The notes below the pieces were generated by a model. The model ran no database searches. It saw only the letters and a program-made list of their open reading frames with translations, and was not told where the DNA came from. The position numbers and the translations under genes were made by a program. Shown here piece by piece: positions 11,652-24,220 of a stretch of DNA of 64,000 bases; within the stretch, counting starts at the first letter, position 1, and each line of letters opens with the position of its first letter. This stretch comes from Cycas panzhihuaensis (lineage: Eukaryota > Cycadophyta): the NCBI GenBank assembly GCA_023213395.1, contig CM041465.1, forward strand, positions 62,001-126,000, in the 5' to 3' direction.

Positions 11652-12723
11652 GCATCCATCATCAGCGCCGTGTGCATCCGCTTGAGCGGGCCTATTCAAA
11701 CCTGGACGATCGCGGTAATGATAGCACAAAGGGTCAATCCGCTTGACCTCTCGCTACGCTGTTCTCGCGCTTCTGTACAAGTTTATGCACAACGTGCTGC
11801 TTTAAACCGTATTTGTAACTCCAAATAAGAAAAAAAACCCATCCAAAATCCCCCAACGACAAATGCAGAAGGAAAAAGAAAAACGCAATAAAGAGAAGAA
11901 CAGACGGGACCGCATGCCTTCTCAAGAGACTCCACGCCTGTAAAATGCATGCACGGTAATTTTAAAACAAATGCGACCAAAGAAGTGAGAGAGCACGTAG
12001 TGGTAAAGAAAACGACGATAAAATTGTGGCAAAGAAAGCGAATAAACCCAAGGTGCGCTTCTAAAACGTAAAGTGGGGAGGGGTGGAGACTACATAGCAA
12101 ATGCAATGTTTGGCAGTGAAGGACCAGTGGTTCCGACAAAGAAATGCGTGATCGGACGTAATCTAACGCAGCAACCAATGCGAAAGGGCCCTGCCTTTGG
12201 GCACCCGAATCAACAGAGACATCAAGGGCCGCTGCATCAACATTCGAACACGACCGGGAACAAGCACAATTTGAGGATCATGCGTAAAGGGCAAGGGGAA
12301 GGGAATATAAGAATGAACACAGCCAACGACGGGGGGACCGCATACAAGTACTCAAACTGAAACCACAACGACATCACCATGCCCACCCACCCCCCAAAAA
12401 GCCAAAGCTCCCACGCAAAACACCCTCCATGCACACAACACACACAAGGGAGTGACCAACGTAGGAAAAACAGAACAGCTGACCACTCATGCAAACGGGA
12501 GAGATCAATCCCTACGACACGGGTATTATAAAATTAGTGCAGTTAACGATCAAAGCCACACCCACAAGGCCACTGGGAGGGAACACACACACACGGGGAC
12601 TTCTGACCGTGCAACCCAATAGGGATCGACAAAAAGAGAAGAGGGAGCAAGATGTGACAGTAGACTTTCGGCGCATCTACACACGAGACGCCAAACAACT
12701 GGAAAATTTAGAGAGGAGCTGAG
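11652..12723 (-). other. 5' external transcribed spacer, unit A
   Basis: About 1.07 kb between the 18S 5' end and the first ~312 bp repeat. It matches 44939-45956 of unit B in order (AAAAACCCATCCAAAATC, CACACAACACACACAAGGGA, GAGAGATCAATCCCTAC). No gene is seen. The plus strand is rich in A and C; the transcript would be rich in T and G. Assigned as 5' ETS by position and conservation. Confidence 0.7.
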
Positions 12724-12745
12724 TATATAGACAATCCTGAGGGAA
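12718..12745 (-). promoter_or_regulatory. Candidate RNA polymerase I gene promoter / start, unit A
   Basis: On the minus strand this reads TTGTCTATATACTCAGC. Plant polymerase I starts often carry TATATA followed by purines and Gs. This site has the TATATA part but not the G run, so the match is partial. It lies ~1.07 kb upstream of 18S, at the exact edge of the 312 bp array. The same place in unit B reads TCTATATGCTCG. A second candidate is the TTTATAGAGGAA box inside each 312 bp repeat. Confidence 0.3.
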
Positions 12746-13855
12746 CGATTTGAGCGGGCAGACGCTTGCTTTTCAGCTCTTGGGCGGACACCCGGGAGGA
12801 GTATCTCAGACGAGGCCCTTTTTACCTATTACACATGTACCGGGCGCCTCGTACGCCTTCCAACTGCTACATGTAATTAACAAAGAAGTCCACAGACGGC
12901 ACGCCCCGTGCGGCACGCCGAAGTTCCTCTATAAACGACGCTACGAATCTGCTTAACGGTTTTACGAACACTCCTTCGTGACGTGATCCGCGGTCTCGGT
13001 GCTAACTCGGCTCGAACCTACCGGGTCTCGATCGCATAGTAAAAATGATGCTAGGCCCTGCACCACTGAAATCTTACGAGAGCAAGCATGGCTGCAGAGT
13101 GAGAGAGGAACGATCGGAGCGGGCAGACGCCGCTCTTTTTCGCTCACTTCGACACCCCGGGAGGAGTATCCTGTATCAGGGCCCCTTACCCACATGCTCG
13201 GCCGCCCAATCGCGCCACCTTCAATAATAAAACCGACGGTACCGCCCCGCACGCTGAAACCGCTCTTTTACAACGACGCTACGCTTTTATTTAAACACCC
13301 TTCAGACGTATCCGCAGTTCGCGCTAACGCTCGAATCGCCTGGCCTCATCGATAGCAGGGCTAGGCGCTGGGGTCTTCGCACCACCGGGAAATCACGAGG
13401 AGGAAGCATTACAGAGAGGAGAGAGGGAACGACGGAGCGGGGCGTATTTCTGCCGGGTTTCGCTCGGGCTCACTTGACACCGGGAGGAGTATCCCGACAT
13501 TTGCGTCTTTACCCTACACAATTTCAATACCCAACCGCGACTAATAACAAGTCTCGACGGCACGCCCCGCACGCGAAGTTCGCTCTATATAAACGACGCT
13601 ACGAACGCTTACTTAAACACCTTCGCGACGTATCCGTGTCCGCACCGCCTGGGAACCGGCTTGGCCCCGATCAAGATAGCAAAATAGGCGTTGGCCCGCA
13701 CCACCGGAAATCTAACAGGAGCAAGCATTACAGAGAGGAGAGAGGGAACGATCGTAGATGCAAGACGCCGCCTTTCAACACTTGACACTTCGGGAGGAGT
13801 ATCCTGTATTTGCAGGCCCTTTACCCTACATGCCCCTGCGCCGTCATTCCAATCA
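12740..13855 (-). repeat. ~312-335 bp promoter-proximal tandem repeats, unit A (interrupted)
   Basis: About three and a half degenerate copies with landmarks GAACGATCGGAGCGGGCAGACG, GGGAGGAGTATCC, GGCCCTTTACCC, CTCTATAAACGACGCT and GGTCTCGATCGCATAG. On the minus strand each copy offers a TATA-like box: AGCGTCGTTTATAGAGG near 12932, and in the third copy GTTTATATAGAGC near 13585. The array stops abruptly at the retrotransposon and does not resume beyond it. Unit B has six copies. By position these resemble the duplicated spacer promoters or enhancers of other rDNA. Confidence 0.75.
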
Positions 13856-15938
13856 TGACTGCTTCAAGCAAATTTTCCGCCTTGCCCGTGAATGGATACG
13901 AATCACCGACTCGTAAGTGTGTATGTCTCTAGCATTATCATCACTTTTATGTGTCGATGTTCGCCATATTCGCATGTGTATGACTTTTGGCATGGGCGCC
14001 TAGCCGCCCACACCCATGTTTAGAATTCCCTATGACGACTATAGCAGGCACACTCTTAGCGAGTGTGGCACCTAAGTGACCAGACATTACCCCGTGATCC
14101 GCCTCCTCTCCTCGGATCCACCGGGTTTGCTCAAGGCCACCTCCACCCGTGTGATGCCTCATCGCCGCTGTTAGCTTGCCACCTCATTTGGGGCCTATTT
14201 CGCCTCCTGCGGGCCTGCTTTGGCTTGCTTTGCTCCTGTGGGTGTTTTAGTTGTCCTTAACCTTTTCACTGCTTGCCCCTCACTGACCGGCTGAAAGGGC
14301 CCCATTTCAGGTCTCCTGTGCATACCAGACCATCTCGCAGATCACCGGCCAGGATCTTCGCGATTGGCCGGAATTGCAGCAGACCGCATCATTAAAGTTT
14401 CCGGGCAGACGACTGCTCGCTTGTTTTTAAACTGTGGCAATTTCTCAGATTTATCGCGAACCGCCACGTGGTTCATGTTTTTTCCTCTCCACAGTGCCCT
14501 ATTCAAGCATTTTAGGGTTTTTGCTTTAGTACTTAAGCATCTTTGGGACTTTTTGGATCTTTTACTCACTTTTAAGTTACCTCAAGAGGAACACTCTCTC
14601 CCTCTCGCCTTTCCGCTCACGTTGTCACGCAATCGACCAGACTCTTCATACAACGCCTTCCTTTTGGCTTGAGACATTCTCTCAACCCCTCAAACGCCTG
14701 GAGAGGGCTCCTTGAAGTGGTTTCACTGCCTTATCCAGTACCCATGAGCCCTGCTTGCGGTGTGTTCTCCTGCTCATACTGTAGCAGTGGCCCTGCCTCA
14801 AACTCGCTTCCGCTTAGATTCGGGCCGCTTTTTCCACTCTCCTTCATCGGCCTTTGGCCGAGGCAAGCCCTTGCCTCTTCCTCCTGTGTACTTTACTTTG
14901 TATTAAGTTTTTGGTGATATTCTTGCTCCAAATTTCATTTGTTCATGTTTGTTGCTTGAGAGTTTGATCTCTTCCTCTTGAGGATCGGCCACCATTTCTC
15001 CTCCTCTTGCCCGCGCTTGGCCCAAAAGCAGCTGAGGGGTTGTACAGGCTTTGGGAGAGGAGCCGGTGATTCCTGACCACCTTCCACGCCTCCGGCGGCT
15101 CCAAGCCCTCCAAAGCCTCCTCTCGCCTGCATGTTATTTTGGCCATCTAAACAAGGGCTTAGAGATTCCTTGGCCGCTTCAAAGCCTAAACCTGCCACAA
15201 GTTGCGTCACTGGATTTGGGACCCTTTATTCAGTTGCCTCCCGCTGGGGAACATCCATAGGCCCTAAATCAACTGCTGGTTCTCAACTACCATTCGTCTT
15301 TTTTTGTTTCCTACATTCGGGTTTGCTCGTAGCATCCTTGCCTCGCGGGTGTTTTTGTCTTTCTTGCCCTTCTGCAACAAGCTTTCAAATTTTGAGTCTG
15401 ACTTTCTCCTCGCTGTCTCTGGCTCTTGGGAGAGGTTCAAGTACCATTTATGCTGTGAGGCTACCCGAGGCTTACCTTGTTGTTTCCTTTCAGATCGCGC
15501 TTCTTTGGTATTTTCCTTATTGACTAACATTGATGCATGTACATTTAGACTCTCGCTTATGTTGTTGCAGACATATATTGCTAGATCTTTGTGTTGCATA
15601 TAGGTGTCTCTGCAGAGGGAGACCTTGTTGCTTACAGTACTTTGACGCTGGAGAACGCTGCCTGCTGCTCTTCCACCTAGAAGCCGCCCTTGCATGTGTC
15701 ATATTTTATGCCATCTCATTTGTTGGGCTAGCGCTTTCTTCCTTCTGTGATCGATTTACTTTTCCCGGGAAGGTAAGGAAGCCCCTGCTCGCCGCCACAT
15801 TTCACATCCCAGACACCGTGAGTGGTTGGGTGCTCTTCCCGGCTACGCCATCTTCACGCCTTCGGCCCAGTGCACGCTTTGTCCCCTTCGCACTCGCTTT
15901 TTACCTTTTATTCCTTTCCTAGTAATTAGAACATCGAA
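13856..15938 (+). repeat. 5' LTR
   Basis: Matches the 3' LTR along its length: GGATACGAATCACCGACT (13895 / 24512), CCGCCACGTGGTTC (14461 / 25088), a ~110 bp block around ATGCATGTACATTTAGACTC (15533 / 26241), and the shared end CTAGTAATTAGAACATCGAA (15919 / 26662). Begins with TG. A TATATAGGTGTCTC-like box near 15597 could be the LTR promoter. AT-rich parts are nearly identical between LTRs and G+C-rich parts differ by indels, so indel counts would overstate the age. Confidence 0.85.
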
Positions 15939-17759
15939 GATTAAAAGGAAAATTGCCTTTTGTATTAGTTTGCAATTTGTTTGCCTTGTTGCATGTACTT
16001 TTGTTATTCAAGAGGAAAGGTTGTAGGAGTCTTCTTCCCCTTACTCCTTCCTCCTCTTCCTACCAATCAAGACGAGCGCTTTGCTTCCCCGTGATCGTCA
16101 GATACCCTAAGTTAGTTTGCATAGGATTGTTCTTGGCCTATCCTTGTAGGGTTTTTCTCTCTCCCTTTCCGCCACCCAAGGGTGGAGGGGCCTACTCCTG
16201 TGTCAACCCTGTCTGCCCCACGATCTTCGGCCTCTTCTCAAGGTGAAGGGTCACCCAAAGAGTAGCCATACTCTACTGCGCATCCCGAACTCAAGGCCTC
16301 CCCAAGACGGGCGCCTCGCGGGTAGTTGCTTGCCTCAGAGGTTCCACTTCCTACCGCTTCACCATATCTCCCCCGCTACTATCACCAAAGTTATCCCAGA
16401 GTAAAGGCCCATCGGGCACCATACTGGGACCGCCAAGGGAGCTAGTCTCGCCTTCTGTGGTTTCGCTACTCGTGTGATCCTTTCTATACCGTTTTGACTC
16501 CACGCTGCAGCCCCAACGCTGCAGGTTATACCGCTCCTTCCTCTTTCCCGACATCGCTTGGCTGACCTTGCATGCGCCTGTTTTCTCCGCTTGCGCCGGC
16601 CTACCCCTTTGTTAGAAGACCCCGAGTATAGCCTTTGCCTCGCTTCTGATCCCGATCCGACTATGGAAGGGTACTCTTCCTGATTGACCTACCACGCCTT
16701 GCTATGGAAACCCAAGCTCTTCCTTCTGTTATTCCGGAGTCCACCCAAGAGGGTGATTACCCTTTTACTACCCGATCGATCAACACCTTCTTGTGCTCCC
16801 ATCCTTCTACCCACGCCAGAGGGATCCGCCTCCCGAGGATTACACGCTAGGGGCGATTTTATGAGGAACCTTCAGATGGACATGCCTTGTTCGAGGTCCC
16901 GATCACCTCTTATGGGTATGTGGGGACTCCTCCGCTGACGCGTTTGAGGTTTCGACGGATGCCGCCAGGCAAGATGTTTCAACCACGTCCCGAATGGCTT
17001 GAGGGTGCCCTGCGCAGGGGAGCCTCTTCCTCCCCGCTCTTCCCCTCACGCCTCATCCTCGTCCGCCTTTCCGTGACAACAACCCTTTCGTGCCTACGCC
17101 AGACGCCCCATTCGCTTCCTCGCATGGGGCACGGTGGCACCTTCCATCCCTTATCAAGGCCCTAATGCCTTAAGGCCTTCTCACGGCAGGTCTGCCCCTC
17201 ACCGGGGTTAGCATACCCGCTCTGATCCAACTAATGTGCCGCCTCCCAATCAGGCATTATGTCGCCTCCTAAGAGGCCTAGTCGCCTGCTAGCCTTCCAC
17301 CGCCAATGTGGGATCTGCTCTCACGATCCTCCAACCCAAAGGCTGGTGCTTCTTTCACGCCCCTGTGGTATACTTCTCAACCTTAAAGGTGGTAGGAAGC
17401 CGCCTTCCCTGCTATGGGTGATCCGCCACACCCATACTTCCTGGAATGGCCTCACCTACGGTGGTCTATGGGCGTAACCCGCCCGCATCCTCTTGTCCGC
17501 CATCCAATGCAGCCCATCCGCAGCCTTCGCAAGGGAACTGACTCCTTCCAAGGCGCCTTTTCCACGCCTCGTCGCCAAGTGGTTCCTCATGGAGGGATGG
17601 GTGTCCTACCCCATCCGCCTCCTGCGCGCCACCTACTTCGACCGCTCGCTGATCCTACGGCTCAGTGCAAGGGCGCCACTTCGTGGACTTTAGGTCAACC
17701 CCTCTCGCTGAGGCGCTATAACCAATCCTGCCGCCTCATCCTCCCCGGGTTCCTAGATT
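15939..17759 (+). other. Retrotransposon leader between 5' LTR and gag
   Basis: About 1.8 kb with no recognised domain. A primer-binding site is not identifiable straight after the LTR. Open frames are short and use C-rich codons without a known protein match. The region probably holds the untranslated leader and a diverged gag N-terminus. Confidence 0.5.
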
Positions 17760-18560
17760 CGATGGGACTTCGTCAAGAAGACCATGGAGCATGTCCGTAG
17801 TTTCTATGGCATGCATCGACACCGCTTTACGACCATATTTTGATGAAACTCTTTCTCGATCCTCGCAGGTGACGCTCTTAAATGGTTTTATCGCCTCCCC
17901 GCCCACTCACCTATTCATTCCAAGAATTGGTGGACTAGTTCATCAATTACTTTGATGAAGCTCGCCTATTCGAGAGCGGATGAAGTCCCTTCTCTCGCTT
18001 CAAACAAGGTCACGATGAGATGAATCGTGACTTTGTGCGGCGATTCCACGATCCGCCCACTCCACCAAGGCGACTTTGCCCGGAGGAGTCAAGCGGACCC
18101 GCTTTGTCAATGCACTTCCCGAAGTCCACGTGGAAGTCCTCAAGATGGGGGCGACCACGCAGGATTCCGCTATCGCCAAGTGCTTCGGGCGCTGGAGGCT
18201 ATGAGATCCAAGCCGGTCTCAAGAAACCTCTGTCCTCACAACGCCGTGAGGCAACCACCCCCTACCAAAGACACTAAACCTTCTCACCGACGCGGCCTTC
18301 CTCTCATCCCACCGAGAGGACCTTAGATCCCCTCACTCACCTATACGCCTGCTCGAGCGCACGATTAAGGAGCTCAAGCTTCAAGGTCCTGCCTCCTACT
18401 TCAAACAAACAAGTCCAACAAACTACCCAAGCTCCTTCCTGTGAATGGGAACGCTCTGGCCTCCCAAGCGAGAAGGTCCCACCTCCGCTTGAGAAGAAGT
18501 GGTGTTCCATTCATGGGGATTGCTTCCATGACGATTCACGCTAGGGCCCAAGATCCAAAG
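17760..18560 (+). pseudogene. gag remnant (capsid and zinc-knuckle-like end)
   Basis: Frames joined by small shifts read the retrotransposon gag pattern. DALKWFYRLPAHS at 17871-17909 resembles the usual A-x-WF-x-LP core. MNRDFVRRFH at 18020-18049 resembles the S/D-L-RDFVRRF core that follows it. Farther on, EKKWCSIHGDCFHDD (18491-18535) resembles the C-x2-H-G-D-x-G-H motif at the gag C-terminus of Tat/Athila-type elements. Stops and frameshifts between these motifs rule out a single product. Confidence 0.7.
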
Positions 18561-19129
18561 GATGCCCTCGACGCGATTCCTCTCCCAAACGGGCCTCAAG
18601 GCCTAATCTAGACCAACCTGCTCACAAGGATCCGCTCTAAACATGGGGAACGTATCGCGAACCCCCAAACCAAGAACAAACTGTAACTGAGGAAGATCAC
18701 CGATCCCCGCCTCTTCCCGCGGCAAAGGGAAGGGCGCCTTAACTCTTCTTCCTCTTCTCGCTCTCTCGACTGCATCGCCGCCTTCACGTAATTCCTAATC
18801 AGGGGAAGAAGGTGATTCAGCCTGCTTGAAGCAACTCCGACTTTCGCCTTACGCGATCTCAAATCGCTAAGGAAGCATGGAGCCGCTCTTCCGCTCCTTC
18901 CGATCCCTCCGCAGACCCTTCCTCCCGAAATCCTCTTTCCTGGGCTATTCCCTCGGCGCCCGGGTGGTTACGACTTCAAGGGCACTTACCTAACCCACCG
19001 GGAAGGGTAAACCTTCTCCGTCGTGGGACGAGCTCCATACTGGCCGCCGCAGAATGTCCTCGATGGACGCTCGAGAGTTGTCCCGAGCAACGCCCTCCTC
19101 CCGAAGCTTTAGGATCGGAGATGTGCCTG

Positions 19130-19345
19130 CCCACGCTTTGGCCGCCTAAGGTGGCGACCCACTATTTCCTTCATCCTATGATCTTTCCTTCACGGTGAAC
19201 GGAACGCCGTGGAACTTCCCATTCACCATCACGACGACACGCCTGATTGCATTCCTCCAAGAACCGTTGTCGACAACGGCTCTTTCACAATGCCATGCCC
19301 TTGCGTGTTATGCAAGAGTTGCATCTCCGCCTGAACCCGCCTCGG
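19130..19345 (+). pseudogene. Aspartic protease remnant
   Basis: Translation in shifting frames gives HHDDALI-like residues, then VDNGS at 19269-19283 and MPLRVMQELHL just after. This is the plant gypsy protease pattern (I/V-D-x-G-S-x-N-x-MPL), with D-N-G-S in place of the D-T/S-G triad usual for retroviral proteases. One base shift lies between VDNGS and MPLR. Confidence 0.65.
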
Positions 19346-20469
19346 CTATGCTAAGGGTATGACGCAGAGCGAGAAGACCCCTCCTGACCGTCGCATTCCG
19401 CTTCTCACCCTTGGGGCAAACTGTTTGCCGATGTTGTAGTCTCGACGCTGACGTGATTACAACCTCCTTCACGCCTTGGCCACCAAATGGGAGCCGTGGT
19501 TCAATCTCAATTGGGGATGTTAAATTGGCCCATGACCTGACCTAATGAGAGTGGTTCCCGTGGAACGCCCTTTTTCCAAACAAACTCGTTATGCCAATTC
19601 TAAGAAACCAAGGTTCACCCACTCACGCCATTGTTCAATTGGTATACCCAATCCGTCAAGAAGATCCCACATCTTCCTCTTCCTAGTCTCGCACGCTTTT
19701 GCCCCTATCAAGGCATCGGGAGTTATGGGTACTTGCTTCGCTCTGTGGGCCGATGATGAATCGCTGACGGAGACGAGGGTTGTCTCCACCCCATTTCTTT
19801 CCTTCGCGCCTAATAGGCCGCGTGACTGCCTCGCCTAGACCCTCGCTTGGAACCTCTCTCGCTGGTGAGACTAGCCCTCAAGGCATGGTCACACACCATC
19901 GCCGTGGCCGACCCGCCTCCGCCGCTTCTTCTTTTTCATTACCCTCCGCAGTGATGGTTTTGAGGAATTGCCTTCGCCTCCTCGAGGAGCCTCTTTCCGG
20001 TTTTCCTTCTGATTTCCATGAAAGAGTTGAGCGATCCGATGATCACCCCGTCCCGCTGTTCTTTCCCTTCTACTTTCTTCTACTCAAATAGGGTCATCCA
20101 TGGAGTGGACTATTTCGAGGATGATGAAGCCCTCGCTGAGCACCCATGCCTTGCACCTAACCGCCTCGGGTCACCACCTACTTCTGGCCACCGGAAGATC
20201 TCAAGGATCGGATCCACGCCACGATCCGATCCCTCTCCTATTCCTCCTCCTCCTGCTGATCTGCCCTCTTCACTTTGAAGAGGGCAATGCCATGTGCATG
20301 GGGGGAATTCAAGACTACGTCTTGGCCCCGCAAGGTCATTAGGGTTAGGGCTAATGCTCTCCTCGATGAGATTAGGGAATATTCCCTTCGCTCCGTGAAT
20401 TTCGAGACATTTTCGCGGGATTATGTCACGACATGAAGGGAATCGACCCCGATTGTCACCCATAACCTC

Positions 20470-21120
20470 ACTCCCTTCCCGGCGCCTGCCCCGGCGCCGT
20501 AAGGCAATATTCCTCTTCACCAAGCTCTCTCTCACACAAGATGGAGGTTGAAAAGCTTCTGGATGCTGGGCTTATTACTTCTATTGATTACCCTAAGTGG
20601 GTCTCTAATATTGTTCCCATTGCCAAAAAGAATGTAAGTAATCCGTCAGATATGCGCCGATTTCATGATATCAACAACGCTTGTCCTAAGGACAATTTCC
20701 CGCCACCCTTCTTAGATCAAATCATTGATCGTGACCACGGATTCAAGTGATGTCCTTAATGGACGGCCTCCTACATAAACCAAATTCAGATTTCCTCAAG
20801 ACCGCCATAAGACTACTTCCCTTCACTACTCCCCGGGTACCTTCGCCACGAGGCGATGCCCTTTGGCCTTAAAAATGCAAAAGTGCCACATATCAAAGAG
20901 CCATGCACTTCATCTTCCACTTATCTCATCAACGACACGCTGGAGGTCTTCATGTGATCTATATGATGGGTCTTCTTCTCGCCGCGAGAGCCCATCACCC
21001 TTCCGACCTATGCCATCTTCTCACGATGCCGCGAGTATCACGCCGCCTTAATCCGCTCAAATGTGTGTTTGCCGTCACTTCCTGCAAACTCCTCGGGTTC
21101 CTTGTATCCAAACAGTGAAT
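20470..21120 (+). pseudogene. Reverse transcriptase remnant (Ty3/gypsy)
   Basis: A 70-residue open stretch at 20541-20750 carries EVEKLLDAGLITSIDYPKW, NIVPIAKK and DINNACPKDNFP, the gypsy RT N-terminal pattern. After a frameshift, MPFGLKNAKATYQRAM (from 20855) and a LINDTLEVF-like stretch follow, as in Tat/Ogre RTs. The catalytic YIDD box expected near 20955 is scrambled (IYMMG), so the polymerase is dead as read. Confidence 0.88.
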
Positions 21121-21149
21121 TCAGATCGACCGACAAAGTCGTATGATCT

Positions 21150-21790
21150 CACATGCCGCCTCCTAGAACTCAACCAGATCAAGTCGCTTGTGTAGGCTCT
21201 GGCTTCCTCAGCGCTTCCTACCGACTTCACTGCGGAATGCTAAACCCCACGAACCTGTTGAAGAAGGGAGCCCTTTGCCCGGGTCTCGACAAGACCCAAA
21301 AAGGCCTCAAGGACTCAAGGAAGCCGCTTCCGCCTCCTACGCTGGCGCCCCGATCTGACAGGTCTCGCTTTGTATACCCCTACGATCGACGAGTCCTTGG
21401 GCGCTTATGCTCGCCAGAGGATGACTCAGTGAACCGAGAGAGCTATATACTTCATCACCGCATCTTTGTGGTCGCCGAATTTAACCATTCCCCGCCGAGA
21501 AGGAATGTCTCTCCTGGTCCACGCGACCAAGAAGTTTAGGCATTACTTGCTCCTACAATACTACCAAGGTGATCATCCCATCCCATCCCTTGGGATACTT
21601 ACTAACCTGCTCGCACTGACGGTAGGGTCGGTCCTGGGCTATCCTACTCCAAGAATTTGCTCTCCTTATCGTTAACCGGAAATCAAGGAAGGGCGTGATA
21701 GCGGCCGGGCAACTGGCGGGCACCCCTATCCCTAGCCCCCTTGATACTCCTGCTGATGACTCTCTCCCGGCGAGTCTATCCCGACGATCC
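21150..21790 (+). pseudogene. RT connection and native RNase H remnant
   Basis: MPPPRTQ at 21153 marks the post-RT linker, followed by KKGALCPGLDKTQKGLKD. Farther on LLVHATKKFRHYLL (about 21493-21554) and WAILLQEFALL with KSRKGV and QLA (about 21636-21715) match the gypsy RNase H region and its end. Frameshifts separate them. Almost no sequence lies between this and the integrase, so no second RNase H sits in the usual RH-INT gap. Confidence 0.7.
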
Positions 21791-21799
21791 GGGAGTTCG

Positions 21800-23025
21800 C
21801 CCCATCCACTCACCGACAATGAGTGGTACTTGACATAGTGCCAGATCTCACGCAGCCATACCGCCCGACACTAGTAACAAAGTTAACCGTGATCCCATCT
21901 CGCAGAATACCTCCTCGTGGACGAGGTATTGTACAAGAGGTCCTTCGATGGGATCCTTCTCCGTCACACACACCATTTAAGCCGACTGGTGTTTCTGCTA
22001 ATGCCACCACCAAGATTTGTGGGGTCACTTTGGGGCCCATGGCTCGAGGATCCTCCGAGGGCTACTTTGCCATCTCTTTAAAGACGCCCACGCCATAATA
22101 GGTCAAAATGCTCATGATGTCAAGAGCATGCCAACATTTCATGTGCCTTCGAGACTTTGCACCCTATTGTTTCGCCATGGCCTTCGCCGCTGGGGATTAG
22201 ACCTCATCTGGCTATTTCCTACCGGCCTTCGCTGTCAGAAGACAAGTTCATCTTGACCGCCAAGTATTTGAGAGCCACCAAATGGGCGAGGCCATCCCTT
22301 TGATCACTACCCCCTAAGAAAAACGATTGCCACATTCATCTATCACATCATTTGCCGCCGGATTCCTGACGCCCCTGATTACCGACAATGGAACCCGGTT
22401 TTGTAATAAGGAGGTGGGTGAGCTTATGAGAAGTTTAAAATCTCCCATAACACTTCCTCTCCTTACTACCCTCGTGCAATGGCTGTGGAGTCTTTTAACA
22501 AGACTCTTATCAACATTCTCAAGAAAACTGCTTGGCCATCCCAGTAAAGGGATTGGCACCTTCACCGCCTCCGCCTTATGGCCTTATCGTATTCCGTCTG
22601 CTCCGCCACGGAATGACCCTGCTCTCCCGGTTCCACGGATCGAGGCGATTCTGGAGGTGGAGATTCCTTCCTCGCGAGTCTCCCTTCGAGGTTTCATCGA
22701 CGATGAGTCGATCCGCCGTGCACGCCCGCTGACCTCAAGCTTTGATGAGAGACGCTAGCCGCTTATCGCTAACTCTAGCATCCAGTAAGGTTTTCCGTTC
22801 ACAAAGGGCCCACGAGCAACACCTGCTCCCGCCTTTTGTTTCCCCGGGACTATGTCCTCAAGCTCAATATTCCATGACCATTTGACCAAATTCCAACCCC
22901 TTGGTCGGTCCTTTCTTTGTCATTATCGATCTCTCGATAATGGTGCCTTATAGGATAGCCACCGAGGGGCTCGAATTTGAGAAAGCTGCTAATGGATGTT
23001 CCTTAAGAAGTTTTACGCTGACCTT
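21800..23025 (+). pseudogene. Integrase remnant (DDE core)
   Basis: EVLYKRSFDGILLRH near 21920 and a GYxxxxxFKDAHA stretch near 22058 precede the zinc-binding region. RWGLDLI near 22188 supplies the first D. TDNGTRF at 22381-22401 supplies the second. VESFNKTLINILKK (E codon 22488) supplies the glutamate, about 35 codons after the second D, the D35E spacing of retroviral-type integrases. EAILEVEIPSSRVSL (22640-22685) and FPGDYVLKLN (near 22845) are the C-terminal gypsy pattern. Several frameshifts. Confidence 0.88.
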
Positions 23026-23699
23026 CTACATCCCTCGCCTCGCCTCTAAACGAGCCTAAACTACCATCTTAGGTTGTCCCTATTCTTCCCAAATTGTAGA
23101 ATGGCTATTTAAGATGGACCCCTGCTTTGTCTCTCGGTTCCGTCTGGAACCTGCTGCTCAGATCCTCCTGGGAACCTTGGTCCTCTCGCTGGGCATCTCC
23201 CAACCGGAGGGACGCTTGGGGCATTGTTGCCTCTTCCCTGCCCATGCTTCGGGCGTTTCTTCAAGATATCCTGCTATGCTCCTCGCAGACATGTATGCTC
23301 ACTTCCTAACCTCACACCTCCATGTCGCCCCGCCACTACAGGTGTGTGTGCCCTGTTAGGTGTGTGTGGTTATACATGGAAGGAAACGCGGATCATGCTA
23401 ACAAAATGTTCCTATCATGAATCACCCACTACACATCATAACACTCACCCCATGCATCTATACACATCAAAATCATGTCACCATACACCCTGGGAAGCTT
23501 GTCCTCAGGGGGTGCTAAATCATATGGTCCTATATATGACCCCTGAGGTCCGTGGCTTTCCTCCTCCGCCAAACTATCCATCCATGTTCATCCGCTGTGG
23601 CTCGCTGGCTACCTCATTAGGTCCTCCTACCTCGACGGCCACCGTTGTCCGCTTTAAGTGTTGCCTTCATCACCGATCATCCGCTTGGATTTTGTGTCA
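23026..23699 (+). other. Retrotransposon spacer between integrase and extra RNase H
   Basis: About 0.67 kb with no recognised domain. The integrase frame ends near 23025 with an ANGCSLRSF tail like the usual gypsy pol end. Open frames across the region have no pattern I recognise. Confidence 0.45.
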
Positions 23700-24220
23700 C
23701 CTATGTTCTGTTTACATTTTACTGACCTACGGGCGGAAGCGCAGAACTCCCGACCTTCAAACACCAAGGTGGATTCTCCGCAGCCCTTCCGGGTTATGAT
23801 CTCCTCCGCCTGATCTTCCTCCCGAGGCTACCAACAATGAAGCCGAGTATACCGCCATCATCGTGAGCCCTTACCGATGCCTTCGCTTCCATCACGGACC
23901 CATTGTTTTGCTCATGACTCTCAAGTTGTGGTGTCTCATCTCACCTGTGTCTACCGTGCATGCCCTCACTGAGGACTCTTTGCCCGCCGCCAGATCCCTC
24001 CCCGGCCCGCTTTCTTCTTCCTGATATCCAAAGATATCCCTGCTCAATGCCGAGGCAGATAGCCTTGTTCGCCTCATCCTGAGCCTGCCTCGCCTCTCAC
24101 GACCGGGTCCTCGAGTCTTGCTTGGCCTTCCTGCCGCCCAAGCCTCGTGCTGGTCGCCCGTCATGATCTGCTCGCGACCTCCGAAATCGGGTTGCTAACG
24201 AGGTAAAACTATGGTACCCA
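23700..24220 (+). pseudogene. Second RNase H domain downstream of integrase
   Basis: Shifting frames read a TD/DG-type start near 23720, EATNNEAEYTAII at 23824-23862, HDSQVVVSHLTCVYRA at 23911-23958, and RVANEVKLWYP near 24188-24220. These are the D, E and D segments and the C-terminal helix of archaeal-type (RVT_3-like) RNase H, an extra domain known from Tat-lineage elements. It lies after the integrase stop, about 1.4 kb from the integrase glutamate, instead of between RNase H and integrase. Frameshifted. Confidence 0.75.

Noticed and set aside
13880-14260. Possible second nested element at the start of the 5' LTR
   Set aside because: The whole stretch aligns with 24500-24860 and is simply LTR sequence.
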